The position numbers and the translations under genes are program-made. From NCBI GenBank assembly GCA_021324465.1, contig JAJPJB010000096.1, positions 62,001-126,000 on the forward strand: 64,000 bases of DNA, read 5' to 3'. The notes under the pieces were generated by a model that saw only the letters and a program-made list of their open reading frames with translations, had not been told where the DNA came from and ran no database searches. The DNA comes from Hyphomicrobiaceae bacterium. Lineage in GTDB: Bacteria > Pseudomonadota > Alphaproteobacteria > Rhizobiales > Xanthobacteraceae. Positions within the stretch are counted from its first letter, which is position 1. Each line of letters opens with the position of its first letter. Below are positions 29,878 through 39,021 of this stretch, piece by piece.

Positions 29878-30447
29878 TCATCGGGCCAGCGGATTACCGG
29901 TCAGCGTGTCGAACGTACCGCGGCCGGTCTTGGTGTTGGTTGCCGAATCGACCGTCGGCGTCTTGATGGCGTCGCTCAACGTCGGCGTTTTCGGGCGCGG
30001 CCCGTCTTCGCTGCAGGCCATGGTGCGGAATTTGAGCGACTTTTCGTGATTCGCCTTCGATACTGTGATCGCCTGGTCGGGAACCCCGCACCACACTTTA
30101 TTGGTTTCCAGGAACTTGATGACAGTCGCCTCGGCGGCAACGAAAGTCGTCATCAAAGTGCAGATCTCTTTGCGATCGGCCTTTGCCTTGATGGCGGCCT
30201 GAACTGCATTGGCCTTCTTCTTGGCCTCTTCGCTCAATGCCGGAAACTGCGAGCATTGCGGCGCGCCTGCGGGCGGCATCGGTTGTGCCGACATGCCCGG
30301 CATACCTTGTGGCGCCATTCCTCCCTGCGGGGGCATGCCTTGCGCCACTGCCGCGGAGCTTACGGCCAAGACACATGCCGGAAATCCCGGACCGACGACA
30401 GACAGCAGCACTGCACACCACGCCACTCTGGCGAAGCTGCGCTTCAT
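29878..30447 (-). CDS. Secreted Met/Pro-rich hypothetical protein
   Basis: 189 residues from ATG 30447 (MKRSFARVAW). A signal peptide (about 1-35, ending AVAQ) is followed by a Met/Pro/Gly-rich stretch (MPPQGGMAPQGMPGMSAQP), a charged helical segment with two Cys (CSQFPALSEEAKKKAN, KEICTLMTTFV), a WCGVP segment, and a Thr-rich tail. I recognise no function. It is divergent from rsmE. Confidence 0.82.
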   Translation of the reverse strand: MKRSFARVAWCAVLLSVVGPGFPACVLAVSSAAVAQGMPPQGGMAPQGMPGMSAQPMPPAGAPQCSQFPALSEEAKKKANAVQAAIKAKADRKEICTLMTTFVAAEATVIKFLETNKVWCGVPDQAITVSKANHEKSLKFRTMACSEDGPRPKTPTLSDAIKTPTVDSATNTKTGRGTFDTLTGNPLAR

Positions 30448-30731
30448 GACGACCCTCTCTCGGTCCCCTGTTCCCAGGGGCCCGGCAGCAACCAACCGAA
30501 TGAAGCTGGCCGCTGACTTTGCCCCATATTTCGCCAGCATTAAAGGCTCGCTGAATTCGGCGACATAGCGGCGGCATCGCCGGCCGAGCCCGCGTCAGAT
30601 CGAACCAGCCGGGCGCCTGCATTGGCGCGGTGCGGTGCAGCACACCGCAGCGGAATGGACTTTTTGAGGTCATGCTCTAAGGGGTAGGACGGCTCTCGAC
30701 CGGATCGTATCCACGCTGATTGGCGACCTGC

Positions 30732-31475
30732 ATGTCGGCATATGATTTCCGTAGCCCGCGACTCTTCGTGGACGTTCCGCTCGAAGCCGGCGCCCAGGTG
30801 ACGCTCGATCGCGCACAGGCGCATTACCTGACGCATGTCTTGCGGCTGCGCGCCGGCGACCGCGTGCTCGTCTTCAATGGGCAAGACGGCGAATGGGTGG
30901 CGGCGCTTGCTGAAGCGAGCAGACGTCCTGCGGGACTAAGTGTGGTGGCCCAGACCCGGCCGCAGCGCCCAGCCGCCGATCTGCACTATCTGTTTGCCCC
31001 GCTGAAGGCGGCGCGGCTCGATTACATGGTGCAAAAGGCGGTCGAAATGGGTGCGTCGCGGCTGCAGCCGGTGCTCACGCGGCACGGCCAGGTCACACGC
31101 ATCAATCTCGATCGCATGCGCGCCAACGCTATTGAGGCCGCCCAGCAGTGCGGCATCCTTGCATTGCCTGACATCATGGCTCCCGCCGCATTGTCGGTCC
31201 TGCTCGGGCAACGCGAAGACGCGCGCTGGCTGATCTTTTGCGATGAGGACGCCGCGACCGCCAATCCCGCAGCCGCGCTTGCGGCCGTGCCGAAGGGGGC
31301 TCCGCTTGCCGTGCTGATCGGGCCGGAAGGCGGCTTTGCCGAGGAGGAGCGCGCGGCGCTGCTGAAGAGCGCCAATGTGGCAAGACTTTCGCTCGGCCCG
31401 CGCATATTGCGCGCCGACACTGCGGCGGTGGCAGCACTCGCCGTGGTGCAAACTGTACTGGGCGACTGGCGCTGA
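30732..31475 (+). CDS. rsmE: 16S rRNA m3U1498 methyltransferase RsmE
   Basis: 247-residue SPOUT-class methyltransferase that methylates N3 of U1498 in 16S rRNA. An N-terminal PUA-like domain (RLFVDVPLEAGAQVTL, HYLTHVLRLRAGD) precedes the knotted SAM domain with LIGPEGGFAEEER and LSLGPRILRADTAAVAAL, both diagnostic. ATG 30732 was chosen over the upstream TTG. A ubiA-rsmE neighbourhood occurs in other alphaproteobacteria, though here the two are divergent with a gene between. Confidence 0.95.
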   Translation: MSAYDFRSPRLFVDVPLEAGAQVTLDRAQAHYLTHVLRLRAGDRVLVFNGQDGEWVAALAEASRRPAGLSVVAQTRPQRPAADLHYLFAPLKAARLDYMVQKAVEMGASRLQPVLTRHGQVTRINLDRMRANAIEAAQQCGILALPDIMAPAALSVLLGQREDARWLIFCDEDAATANPAAALAAVPKGAPLAVLIGPEGGFAEEERAALLKSANVARLSLGPRILRADTAAVAALAVVQTVLGDWR

Positions 31476-31489
31476 CGCGTTAGGGGGCG

Positions 31490-31780
31490 TCAGTGGATCA
31501 TCCACGGCCTGTCGATGCAGGAGAAGCTAACATAGTCGCCGTATTTGCGATGCACGCTAGTGACATGCGACAGGCGCCCCCAGCGCGCGCAATAATCGGC
31601 GGCGATCTGCCGATAGATGCCCTCGACGTCCGGCGAATAGGGGAAAATTCCGCCCGTGTCGTTGCCGGTAACGCCAAGGCCCGGGCCGGCAAAGCGTCCG
31701 CCGCTGGACAGCGCCACGCCTCCTGTCGCGATGGCGGCAATCGCGATGATGGCGAGCGCCAGGAAAAAATTTCGCAACAT
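31490..31780 (-). CDS. Small exported hypothetical protein
   Basis: 96 residues from ATG 31780 (MLRNFFLALAIIAIAAIATGG). The hydrophobic N-terminus is a signal peptide or anchor. The rest has two Cys (DYCARWG, SFSCIDR) that could form a disulfide, and a SPDVEGIYRQIA segment. No known family recognised. It converges on rsmE, 14 bp away. Confidence 0.7.
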   Translation of the reverse strand: MLRNFFLALAIIAIAAIATGGVALSSGGRFAGPGLGVTGNDTGGIFPYSPDVEGIYRQIAADYCARWGRLSHVTSVHRKYGDYVSFSCIDRPWMIH

Positions 31781-31904
31781 GGCAAAGGCCTCCCCGTCCC
31801 ACCGGTGGTCCCTGGGACCGCACCCTAGAATAAAGGAGGCACCACCGCAGTGGAACCGGCTCGGACAGGAACAGCCACGAAACCCGCAGTGGGTCGCCAA
31901 AATA

Positions 31905-32378
31905 TCACAGCATCGAATAGGCGCTCGCCACCATTCCCGCAGGGCGCTTGTCGATGGCGCTCAGCAGCATGACCCGGCCGAAACTCGTATTGCGGCCAAT
32001 GCGCACCACGCGGGCATCGGCAACGATGTCGAAATTCACTGGACGCAGGAAATGCGTAGTCTGGTCGATTGTGCACATCGGCCGATAGCCGTTCCAGGCG
32101 GCCGAACAGGCGATCACCATGGCGGTGTCGGCAAGCGCCATCAGCGCTTGGCTGCAGACCACTTCGCCGTCGCAGCAGGCCTTTCTGGTAAATGGCAGCC
32201 GCACAACCGCGCCCGGCTGCCAATCCGGCTGCGCGCCGGCGGGGCGCACCGCCTCCACGCTCTCCACGAGCATGGCCAGATCCTGCACCCAGGGTGCGAA
32301 TACTTCCGTCATCAGGCGTCCTGCCGCCTGCAGACCGAACGCGGTCTGGGGTGTTTGAAGCCGATGTACCTCACCCAT
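31905..32378 (-). CDS. Hotdog-fold thioesterase (PaaI-like)
   Basis: 157 residues of the hotdog-fold acyl-CoA thioesterase family. RLPFTRKACCDGEVVCSQALMALADTAM carries the helix-start acid and the buried Asp of the fold, and TTHFLRPVNFDIVADARVVRIGR follows. ATG 32378 was chosen because a GAGGAG sits 6 nt upstream. The earlier ATG at 32384 overlaps that ribosome-binding site. The CoA-ester substrate is unknown. Confidence 0.85.
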   Translation of the reverse strand: MGEVHRLQTPQTAFGLQAAGRLMTEVFAPWVQDLAMLVESVEAVRPAGAQPDWQPGAVVRLPFTRKACCDGEVVCSQALMALADTAMVIACSAAWNGYRPMCTIDQTTHFLRPVNFDIVADARVVRIGRNTSFGRVMLLSAIDKRPAGMVASAYSML

Positions 32379-32776
32379 CGCCATCTCCTCGAAGATGACC
32401 GTCGTCTCCGGCGCGCAATGCCTGCGCTCGCGGGCAGGCTCGGCACCGGATCTTTGCGATTTTTACTGTGGACAAGACCTGGGGACGCTGCGACCGCGCC
32501 TGACCGACCAAGAGAACGCTGACGCTGATGCAACGAATCAGAAAGAACGCGTGCAACATTGGTATCACAACGCGAAAAATGCGGGCGGAGTTTGCGTACC
32601 GGGGGCGCCAGAGCGTTTGGCGCACGCTCAAGGCACGGCTGCCGATGCAAAGACGGATATGTTGCTCCGCTGCCACGCCGTTCCGCCCCTTTGCGCAGCG
32701 CGCGGCACGCCCTTGACCGGGGACTGCGGTCGCGGCACGTTGGGGTTGGCGTCAGCTGGCAGGGGACGACGCAGTC
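32379..32776. other. Divergent intergenic region, no gene seen
   Basis: 398 bp between the thioesterase start and the secreted-protein start. Open frames here are short and lack coding character. It presumably carries both promoters. No hairpin with a T-tract is apparent. Confidence 0.5.
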
Positions 32777-33274
32777 ATGTTGCGGATCGTGTCGGGGCGT
32801 ATCGCGCTTGGTCGTATCGCGCTTTGTGTTGGCTTGAGCCTAGCGCTTGGCCTTGCACTCGGCGTTGTGCCGTTTTCGCCGGCGCGGGCAGCGAACTGGT
32901 GGGAAAAGACGTTCTGGATGTCCGGCCCGCGCTATGACCGGATCATGCCGGCCTGCGACTATCCGGCGGCGCTCGACCGGATCATCGCCAATTTCCGCAC
33001 TAAGGAATTCCGCTTCTGGAACTCGGATCTGCGGATCGTCGGCTTCGAGGATATCAAGGAGACTGCGGTGATGCCCTGGGCGGCGCAGTCAATTCCGCGG
33101 CGCTTCTGCAGCGGTACGGCGGTGATCAACGACGGCGCCCGCCACCCGATCTATTATTCGATCGCGGAAGATACGGGCTTCGCAAGCTTTGGCGACTGGG
33201 GCGTCAATTTCTGCGTGGTCGGCCTCGACCGCAACTGGGCCTACAATCCTAACTGCCGCGCGGCGCGGCCCTAG
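32777..33274 (+). CDS. Secreted four-cysteine hypothetical protein
   Basis: 165 residues. A clear signal peptide (about 1-38, ending ARA) is followed by a compact domain with Cys at MPACDYP, RRFCSGT, VNFCVVG and NPNCRAA, which could form two disulfides in the periplasm. Internal AALDRIIANFRTKEFRFW and GFEDIKET suggest a globular fold. I recall similar proteins in Rhizobiales, all of unknown function. It stands alone. Confidence 0.8.
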   Translation: MLRIVSGRIALGRIALCVGLSLALGLALGVVPFSPARAANWWEKTFWMSGPRYDRIMPACDYPAALDRIIANFRTKEFRFWNSDLRIVGFEDIKETAVMPWAAQSIPRRFCSGTAVINDGARHPIYYSIAEDTGFASFGDWGVNFCVVGLDRNWAYNPNCRAARP

Positions 33275-33382
33275 CTGAACTTCGAAGCGTTTTCGGCGAT
33301 CTCCAAGCGTATTCCAGTCTTTGCTTGCACCGGCCGGCAGCGCCAGCAAGACGATCAGCCGGAAACGATCACCTGTGTCGTC

Positions 33383-33631
33383 TTAATCCTGCAAAGCTTG
33401 CAAGACGCAGTCCCGCAGCCGGATCGGATCGCGTGCGCCCCGTTGCGCATATTCGATCACCATCTTGGCAACCGCTGTCCTGGCCACCATGGTCCTGGCT
33501 TCGTCGTCGGCATCGGTGAGCGCCGCCTCGCTCAAGCCGAGCGTTCGGCACACCTCGGCATAGGTGTGCGTCATGGTCGAGATCGCTTCGGGCCCGAACG
33601 GCTCGTTCTTGAACAGGCGATAGACAGCCAT
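33383..33631 (-). CDS. Small conserved hypothetical protein
   Basis: 82 residues from ATG 33631 (MAVYRLFKNEPFGPEAIS), an alpha-helical cytoplasmic protein with MTHTYAEVCRTLGL and ARTAVAKMVIEYAQRG. No motif for a function. Small proteins starting this way are frequent in Bradyrhizobium relatives, in my recollection. The longer frame upstream is less likely. Confidence 0.72.
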   Translation of the reverse strand: MAVYRLFKNEPFGPEAISTMTHTYAEVCRTLGLSEAALTDADDEARTMVARTAVAKMVIEYAQRGARDPIRLRDCVLQALQD

Positions 33632-33910
33632 GGATGCTTTGGTTCCTGAAGTGAATGCCCTTTGGTCCCTGCGCCCCTTATTCGCCGCTTCAAGCGCGAT
33701 GGGCGCGAGTGACAAAACCGAATATAGTCACTCCGGCGCTGTTTCTCAAACGGGAACAGGGTTCCGAGTTTCCGGCGCTTACGCGCCCTGACCCCGTCAT
33801 TCGTGAAGCGGTGAAACTGCAATAGTGTCGCCGTCACTGACGCTGGTTCACCCCCTGTTCCGAGGCGATACGGACGCCGTGCCGGGGCGGCGCGTGCAGG
33901 GGAGAACACG

Positions 33911-34651
33911 ATGTTTGCACCGATTTTTCGCTGTGCCGCATTGGCCGCGCTCGCGCTGGGCTGTGCTACGTCAGTCGATTTGGCCGCGCTGGTCCAGAAC
34001 GGGACACCGCGCCAGACGGAAAGCTCGGTTCCAGCGCGTCATGTCGAACAAGCCTCGGCGCAGGACACGCCGGGACAATTCGACTTTTATGTTCTGTCGC
34101 TGTCCTGGTCGCCGTCATTCTGCGCCGCAGCGGCCGAGCGCGACCGCGCGGGCGGACCGCAATGCGGTCCGCGACCTTTCTCCTTCGTGGTGCACGGGCT
34201 GTGGCCGCAATATGAGAGGGGATTTCCCGAATATTGCCAGATTCCGTCGCCGCGGCTTTATCATGGCATCGTCTCAGCCATGCTCGATCTGATGCCGGCG
34301 CCGCGTCTTATTTACAACGAATGGGACAAGCACGGCACCTGTTCGGGGCTGTCGCCGCAGGCCTATTTCGACACGGTGCGCAAGGCGCGCGCGGCGGTGA
34401 ACATTCCGCCCGAATATAACGATCTGAAAGAATCTCTGAGCGTAACGCCCGATGCCGTCGAGGACGCTTTCATCAAAGCCAATCCCGGGCTGACGCGAAA
34501 CGGCATTGCGGTCGAGTGTTCGCGCAATCGGATGAGCGAAGTGCGGCTCTGCCTGAGCAAGGATCTAAGATTTCGCGACTGCCCCGAAGTCGCCAAGCGC
34601 AGCTGCCGGCGCGATCAACTGATCATGCCACCGGTGCGCGGCGGCGCCTGA
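33911..34651 (+). CDS. Ribonuclease T2
   Basis: 246 residues. An N-terminal export signal (Cys18 within LGCAT could be a lipoprotein box) precedes an RNase T2 domain from about 57. Catalytic segments: CAS1 FVVHGLWPQ with His95, and CAS2 NEWDKHGTC with Glu137, Lys140 and His141. These are the complete acid/base residues for endonucleolytic RNA cleavage giving 2',3'-cyclic phosphates. Periplasmic or surface location is likely. A GGGGAGAA site lies 5 nt upstream of the ATG. Confidence 0.93.
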   Translation: MFAPIFRCAALAALALGCATSVDLAALVQNGTPRQTESSVPARHVEQASAQDTPGQFDFYVLSLSWSPSFCAAAAERDRAGGPQCGPRPFSFVVHGLWPQYERGFPEYCQIPSPRLYHGIVSAMLDLMPAPRLIYNEWDKHGTCSGLSPQAYFDTVRKARAAVNIPPEYNDLKESLSVTPDAVEDAFIKANPGLTRNGIAVECSRNRMSEVRLCLSKDLRFRDCPEVAKRSCRRDQLIMPPVRGGA

Positions 34652-34685
34652 CGCGCGGCGAGCGTTGCGGATTTGCGATACGGCA

Positions 34686-35597
34686 ATGAATTATCAGCAC
34701 GCATTTCATGCCGGCAACTTTGCCGACGTCCACAAGCATGTCGTGCTCACCCGCATTCTCGAGCATTTGCGGCAAAAGCCGGCGGCGTTTCGCGTGATCG
34801 ACACGCATGCGGGGGCCGGCCGCTACGATTTGTTTGGTCCGGAAGCGATCCGCTCAAAGGAGTGGCGCGCCGGCATTGGCGCCGCATTCGAGGCGCTCCT
34901 TCACAAGAAACAAGACGTCACTGCCGGCCTCGCCGCGCTGCTTGCTCCTTACCTGAAGATCATTGCCGCGCTCAATGCGTCTGGAGAATTGCGCAGCTAT
35001 CCAGGCTCGCCGCTAATTGCGGCGGCCCTGCTGCGGCGGCAGGATCGGCTGATCGCCTGCGAGATCGAGCCGCGCGCACTGGCTGCGCTGCAATCCGCTT
35101 TGCGCCGGAATGCCAACGCAAAGGTGCTGGCGCTCGACGGCTGGATGGCGCTCAATGCCAATGTTCCGCCGAAGGAACGTCGCGGCCTTGTGATTATCGA
35201 TCCGCCCTATGAGGAGGCCGCCGATTTTACGCGTCTTGCCGAGGCGCTCGCCCAGGCGCACCGCAAGTGGCCTACGGGCATCTACGTATTGTGGTATCCC
35301 GTTAAGGAACGCGAGGCGCCGGATGTGCTGGCGCGCCGGCTGCGCCGCCTCGGCATCAGCAAAATCTTGCGCTGCGAAATACTGACAGCGACGCCGCGCG
35401 CCGACGCCGGCCTGGCCGGTTCCGGCCTGATAATCGTCAATCCGACCTTCATGTTGGAACAAGAGCTGCGCGTCATATTGCCGGCGCTCGGAAATTTGTT
35501 CTCCACAAAATCGCAGTTCCGGCTCGACTGGCTGGTGCGAGAACAAGCCCTGCGCGACCGCGCGCCGGATAGCGCCGGGTTCGATCGCGACAGCTGA
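34686..35597 (+). CDS. rlmJ: 23S rRNA (adenine2030-N6)-methyltransferase RlmJ
   Basis: 303-residue N6-adenine methyltransferase acting on A2030 of 23S rRNA. The start MNYQHAFHAGNFADVHKHV is the RlmJ hallmark, so ATG 34686 was preferred over an upstream start. It has VIDTHAGAGRYDL (SAM motif) and LVIIDPPYEE (catalytic DPPY). It follows the RNase T2 gene by 34 bp, so the two may share a transcript. Confidence 0.95.
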   Translation: MNYQHAFHAGNFADVHKHVVLTRILEHLRQKPAAFRVIDTHAGAGRYDLFGPEAIRSKEWRAGIGAAFEALLHKKQDVTAGLAALLAPYLKIIAALNASGELRSYPGSPLIAAALLRRQDRLIACEIEPRALAALQSALRRNANAKVLALDGWMALNANVPPKERRGLVIIDPPYEEAADFTRLAEALAQAHRKWPTGIYVLWYPVKEREAPDVLARRLRRLGISKILRCEILTATPRADAGLAGSGLIIVNPTFMLEQELRVILPALGNLFSTKSQFRLDWLVREQALRDRAPDSAGFDRDS

Positions 35598-35643
35598 GAG
35601 TCACGCTGTTTTGGGCGCCTTTCTACTTTCCGAGGCGAGCAAA

Positions 35644-35806
35644 TTAGTTTAATCCAAACAAGGCTAGCTTGGACGTTCCGCCTCCTGTGGGGGCCGGCGG
35701 AGTGAGTGAGACCATCTGGGGCTCAAAACTCTTTACCCGTGTGGAATGTTTGGACTGGCCGCCGCACCGTGGGGGTGGCGGCGAACTAACATGGGGGAAT
35801 TGGTCA
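35644..35806 (+). promoter_or_regulatory. Structured leader upstream of the cold-shock gene
   Basis: The last part before cspA contains a GC-rich hairpin, CGCCGCACC (35760-35768) pairing with GGTGGCGGCG (35774-35783) with one bulged G and a short GTGGG loop. TGGGGG occurs twice in the leader. A GGGGGA ribosome-binding site lies 8 nt upstream of the ATG, only about 10 nt after the hairpin. Cold-shock mRNAs often have temperature-responsive leaders, so this is a candidate for post-transcriptional control. The promoter is not located. Confidence 0.45.
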
Positions 35807-36022
35807 ATGGCAATGACCGGTACGGTCAAGTTTTTCAACGGCGAACGCGGCTACGGCTTCATCAAGCCGGACGACGGTGGCCGCGATGTGTTCGTCCACA
35901 TTACCGCCGTTGAACGTGCGGGGCTGAAATCGCTGGTGGAGGGGCAGCGCATCAGCTTCGACGTCGAACCTGACAAAAAAGGCAAGGGCCCCAAGGCCGT
36001 TAATCTCGTCGTCACCGGCTAG
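35807..36022 (+). CDS. cspA: Cold-shock protein, CspA family
   Basis: 71-residue single-domain cold-shock protein, an RNA chaperone. RNP1 is in NGERGYGFIKPDD and RNP2 in RDVFVHITAVE, followed by LVEGQRISFDVE. It starts MAMTGTVKFF at ATG 35807. It is monocistronic with a structured leader. One of several csp paralogues expected in Rhizobiales, so the gene number is uncertain. Confidence 0.96.
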   Translation: MAMTGTVKFFNGERGYGFIKPDDGGRDVFVHITAVERAGLKSLVEGQRISFDVEPDKKGKGPKAVNLVVTG

Positions 36023-36237
36023 ACGGAAGCCAGGACGACCAAGCCGCGTTGTCGCCGGATGGCGCGGCCGCGCAAGGAGCGGGCGGTGACGCCGTGAGCC
36101 GCCAGATGGCGGGTTTGTCCAAACTTCTATTCTTTTCGTCTGTTTTATTGGCCTTTCTTGTTAATTCCGCTTAGTGATTTTCAGCTTGGCCTGTTTCCGC
36201 GCGCTTTGCTCCAGCGCTCATCGCCAATGGTGCCGCA

Positions 36238-36852
36238 ATGATGATACTGCGTTCGTCACCGCCCTCGCCCTTCGGGCGCAAGGTGCGGATCGCTATTTCG
36301 CTGCTCGGCTTCGACAATGAGGTGACGATCGAGCCTGCCGATCCGACCGACGCCAATGACAGCGTGCGGCGGCAGAATCCGCTTGGCAAGATCCCAGTGC
36401 TGATCGCCGAGGACGGCACGGTCTATTACGATTCCCGCGTCATTCTCGACTATCTCGATGAGCGCGCGGGCGGCGGCAAGATCCTGCCCCGCGAGTCCAG
36501 GACGCGGCTGGCCGCGCTGCGGCTGCAAGCGCTGGCCGACGGCATTCTCGACGCCTCGATCCTCACCGTTTACGAGGCGCGCTGGCGGCCGCCGGAGCAT
36601 CACGTGCAGAAATGGCTCGATCATCAGATCGGCAAAGTGACGCGCGCCCTCTCCGCGCTCGAGGCTGCGCCGCCGCCGCTTGATGCCGCCGCACTGCCCC
36701 ATGTCGGGCAGATCGCGCTCGCTTGCGCGCTCGGCTACCGCGACCTGCGCTTCGACGGCAAATGGCGCGCGGATCATCCGCGGCTGGTCGCTTGGCTGGA
36801 CAACTTTGCGGCGCGCGTGCCGGCCTACGCCGCGACCAAAGCGACGGTATAA
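36238..36852 (+). CDS. Glutathione S-transferase family protein
   Basis: 204 residues. An N-terminal thioredoxin-like domain (LRSSPPSPFGRKVRIAISLLG, NPLGKIPVLI, YDSRVILDYLDER) is followed by an all-helical C-terminal domain. The SPFGRKVR segment takes the place of the usual catalytic Ser/Tyr region, with Ser candidates at the loop. The substrate is unknown. It precedes the dehydratase-like gene by 83 bp on the same strand. Confidence 0.9.
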   Translation: MMILRSSPPSPFGRKVRIAISLLGFDNEVTIEPADPTDANDSVRRQNPLGKIPVLIAEDGTVYYDSRVILDYLDERAGGGKILPRESRTRLAALRLQALADGILDASILTVYEARWRPPEHHVQKWLDHQIGKVTRALSALEAAPPPLDAAALPHVGQIALACALGYRDLRFDGKWRADHPRLVAWLDNFAARVPAYAATKATV

Positions 36853-36935
36853 TATCTGGCACTGGGCCAGTATTACGGTCTCGCGCCGGCGCGGCAGCGA
36901 CCTGCGCGACAGATATTGCCTGCCTGCGTGGTCCC

Positions 36936-37919
36936 ATGCCGCTGTTCACTCTCGACCAGCTTGAAAGCGCAGCCAAGATAGTGCGCCGGTTTGTGCTGCC
37001 GACGCCGGCTTATGCTTGGCCGCTGCTTGCCCAGGCAACCGGCGTCGAGGTCATTGTCAAGCACGAGAACCACACCCCGACCGGCGCCTTCAAAGCACGC
37101 GGCGGACTCGTCTATATCGATGCGCTGCTGCGCTCGGCTCACAAGCCCGCAGGGCTCGTCAGCGCGACGCGCGGCAATCACGGCCAGTCGATCGCCGCCG
37201 CGGCCTCACGAAACGGCCTGCCGGTGACCATTGTGGTGCCGCACGGCAATTCGCCAGAGAAGAATGCCGCCATGGCGGCATTTGGCGGCGAAGTCGTGAC
37301 CGGCGGCAAGGATTTTGACGAGAGCCGCCATGTGGCCGCCGCCATCCAGCGCGAGCGCGGTTACCATTTCGTACCGTCCTTTCATCGCGATCTCATCAAA
37401 GGCGTTGCCACCTACGCGCAGGAATTGTTTGCGAGTGCGCCGCCGCTGGATGCGGTTTACGTGCCGATCGGCATGGGCTCGGGTATCTGCGGCGTGATCA
37501 CGGTGCGCGATTTGCTCGGGCTTGCGACTGAAATCATCGGCGTGGTGGCGGAAAACGCGCCGGCTTTCGCTTTGTCATTCGAAGCCGGCCGGCCGGTTAC
37601 CACCAATTCGGCGGCGACCTTTGCCGATGGCGTCGCCACCCGCGATCCGCCAGGGGAAGCGGTCGAAATTGTTCGAAGAGGAGCAAGCCGCGTCGTGCGC
37701 GTGAGCGAGGACGAGATCGCCGCCGCGATCCGTCTCTATTATACGGCCACCCACAATCTCGCCGAAGGCGCCGGCGCCGCGCCACTTGCCGCGCTGATGA
37801 AGGAGAGGCACCGGTACAGCGGCAAGCGCGTCGCGCTGATCTTGACCGGCGGCAATATCGACATGCCGGGGCTGGCAAAAATCCTGCGCGGCGAGACGCC
37901 CGAGGTGCAGGACGCGTGA
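36936..37919 (+). CDS. Threonine/serine dehydratase-like PLP enzyme
   Basis: 327-residue fold-type II PLP enzyme. The Schiff-base lysine lies in HTPTGAFKARGG, the phosphate-binding glycines are in PIGMGSGICG, and the asparagine loop is in SATRGNHGQS. It lacks a regulatory ACT domain, so it resembles the short catabolic or broad-specificity dehydratases that convert threonine/serine to 2-oxoacids. The ATG at 36936 was chosen because upstream sequence overlaps the GST gene in another frame. It may be co-transcribed with the GST gene. Confidence 0.9.
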   Translation: MPLFTLDQLESAAKIVRRFVLPTPAYAWPLLAQATGVEVIVKHENHTPTGAFKARGGLVYIDALLRSAHKPAGLVSATRGNHGQSIAAAASRNGLPVTIVVPHGNSPEKNAAMAAFGGEVVTGGKDFDESRHVAAAIQRERGYHFVPSFHRDLIKGVATYAQELFASAPPLDAVYVPIGMGSGICGVITVRDLLGLATEIIGVVAENAPAFALSFEAGRPVTTNSAATFADGVATRDPPGEAVEIVRRGASRVVRVSEDEIAAAIRLYYTATHNLAEGAGAAPLAALMKERHRYSGKRVALILTGGNIDMPGLAKILRGETPEVQDA

Positions 37920-38026
37920 GCGACAGAAGCTGGGTCCGCTGTCATTCAACAGCCCCGAGACGGCAGAACGCGAAACTTCGCATTCGTGACGGCAGCCGCT
38001 CAGTGGGCGGACTCGAAAGCGCGGAC

Positions 38027-38056
38027 AAAAACCCCGGGGCAAGCATGCCCCGGGGC
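38027..38056 (-). terminator. Intrinsic terminator of the outer-membrane protein gene
   Basis: CCCCGGGGC (38032-38040) and GCCCCGGGG (38047-38055) form a perfect 9-bp stem with a 6-nt loop. On the minus strand it is followed by T5 (complement of 38027-38031). It lies about 30 nt past the stop of the barrel gene at 38084, so it is a convincing Rho-independent terminator for that strand. Confidence 0.85.
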
Positions 38057-38083
38057 GTTTGACGCCGACAGTATCGACGAAAA

Positions 38084-38749
38084 TCAGAATTTGTAGTTCA
38101 CGCCAGCGCGCAGCAGGTTGGTCTTGAATGAGACGTTGTCGGTCGGGAAGCCCGAGCCGCAGGCAAAGCCGCAGTTGAACTTGCCGAGATCGACATAGAG
38201 ATACTCGACCTTGGCAGTCCAATTCTGGGTGATTGCTCCCTCGATGCCGCCGCCGACGGTCCAGCCGGCATTGGTCGTGCTCGCGCCAGCAAAGCCCGGT
38301 GTCGATGCTTTGATGTCGCCGAAGGCGGCGCCGCCGGTGACATAAGGCATGAAACGGTCGGCCGCATAGCCGAGCCGCCCGCGCACCGTGGCGAGCCAGC
38401 TGTCGCTCGTCTTGCAGCCGAGCGGGCAGAGCGTGTTGGTGGTGCCGTTGATGTCGGCCCAATCGATGTCACCCTCGACGCCCCAGACCGCCTGGCCCCA
38501 CTGGTAATTGTAGCCGACTGTGCCGCCGACCAGGCCGCCGCTGATGTTGAAGCTGCCGGTGGAATTCCAGGCCGAGCTGCCAAAGGCCCCGCCACCATTC
38601 ACACCAACATAGAAACCCGTCCAGTTGTACGGCACATAGGCCGGAGGGGCCTTGTAATAGGGAGCGGGGGCAGGCCGCGCCAAATCAGCGGCAGCAGCGG
38701 TTCCCGCCAGCGCCACAAGGCAGACCAGGGCAAGACAAAGACGCTTCAT
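38084..38749 (-). CDS. Outer-membrane beta-barrel protein, Omp25/31-like
   Basis: 221 residues. The signal peptide ends TAAAADLARP and a Pro/Tyr-rich segment follows (PAPYYKAPPAYVPYNWTGFYVG, split here as typical Omp25/31 opening). The eight-stranded barrel has alternating hydrophobic residues and ends with a C-terminal Phe (VNYKF), as needed for BAM insertion. Two Cys pairs (TLCPLGCK and FNCGFACG) look unusual for this family. A second barrel lies just upstream. It probably has a strong promoter in the AT-rich 38750-39021 gap. Confidence 0.92.
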   Translation of the reverse strand: MKRLCLALVCLVALAGTAAAADLARPAPAPYYKAPPAYVPYNWTGFYVGVNGGGAFGSSAWNSTGSFNISGGLVGGTVGYNYQWGQAVWGVEGDIDWADINGTTNTLCPLGCKTSDSWLATVRGRLGYAADRFMPYVTGGAAFGDIKASTPGFAGASTTNAGWTVGGGIEGAITQNWTAKVEYLYVDLGKFNCGFACGSGFPTDNVSFKTNLLRAGVNYKF

Positions 38750-38931
38750 TCTCTATTCTCCAAATGACGCTGAACGTCGCATGAGATGGCGCGCATAGTA
38801 TTCGGGGGAAATTTTTCTGCTAGTGTAGAAAAGACACAGCGCCCTGCTTTATCACGGCAGTACTGTGGCAAAATTAGACTTCACATGGCCATGCTTATTG
38901 CTAATTATGTCCTAAGATCGGCCGAAATATG

Positions 38932-38948
38932 ATTAAAGAAACTTTAAT
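38932..38948. terminator. Short AT-rich hairpin
   Basis: ATTAAAG (38932-38938) and CTTTAAT (38942-38948) form a 7-bp stem with a 3-nt AAA loop. It is about 75 nt beyond the stop of the second barrel gene on the minus strand. It may stabilise or end that transcript, or be a regulator site for the downstream barrel gene. Confidence 0.35.
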
Positions 38949-39021
38949 GTCGGAAACCGCGACCACGCGAATACTACATGCAAGCTGCGGGAAATGGATT
39001 GGCGAGGCGTCAGCCGGCGGC

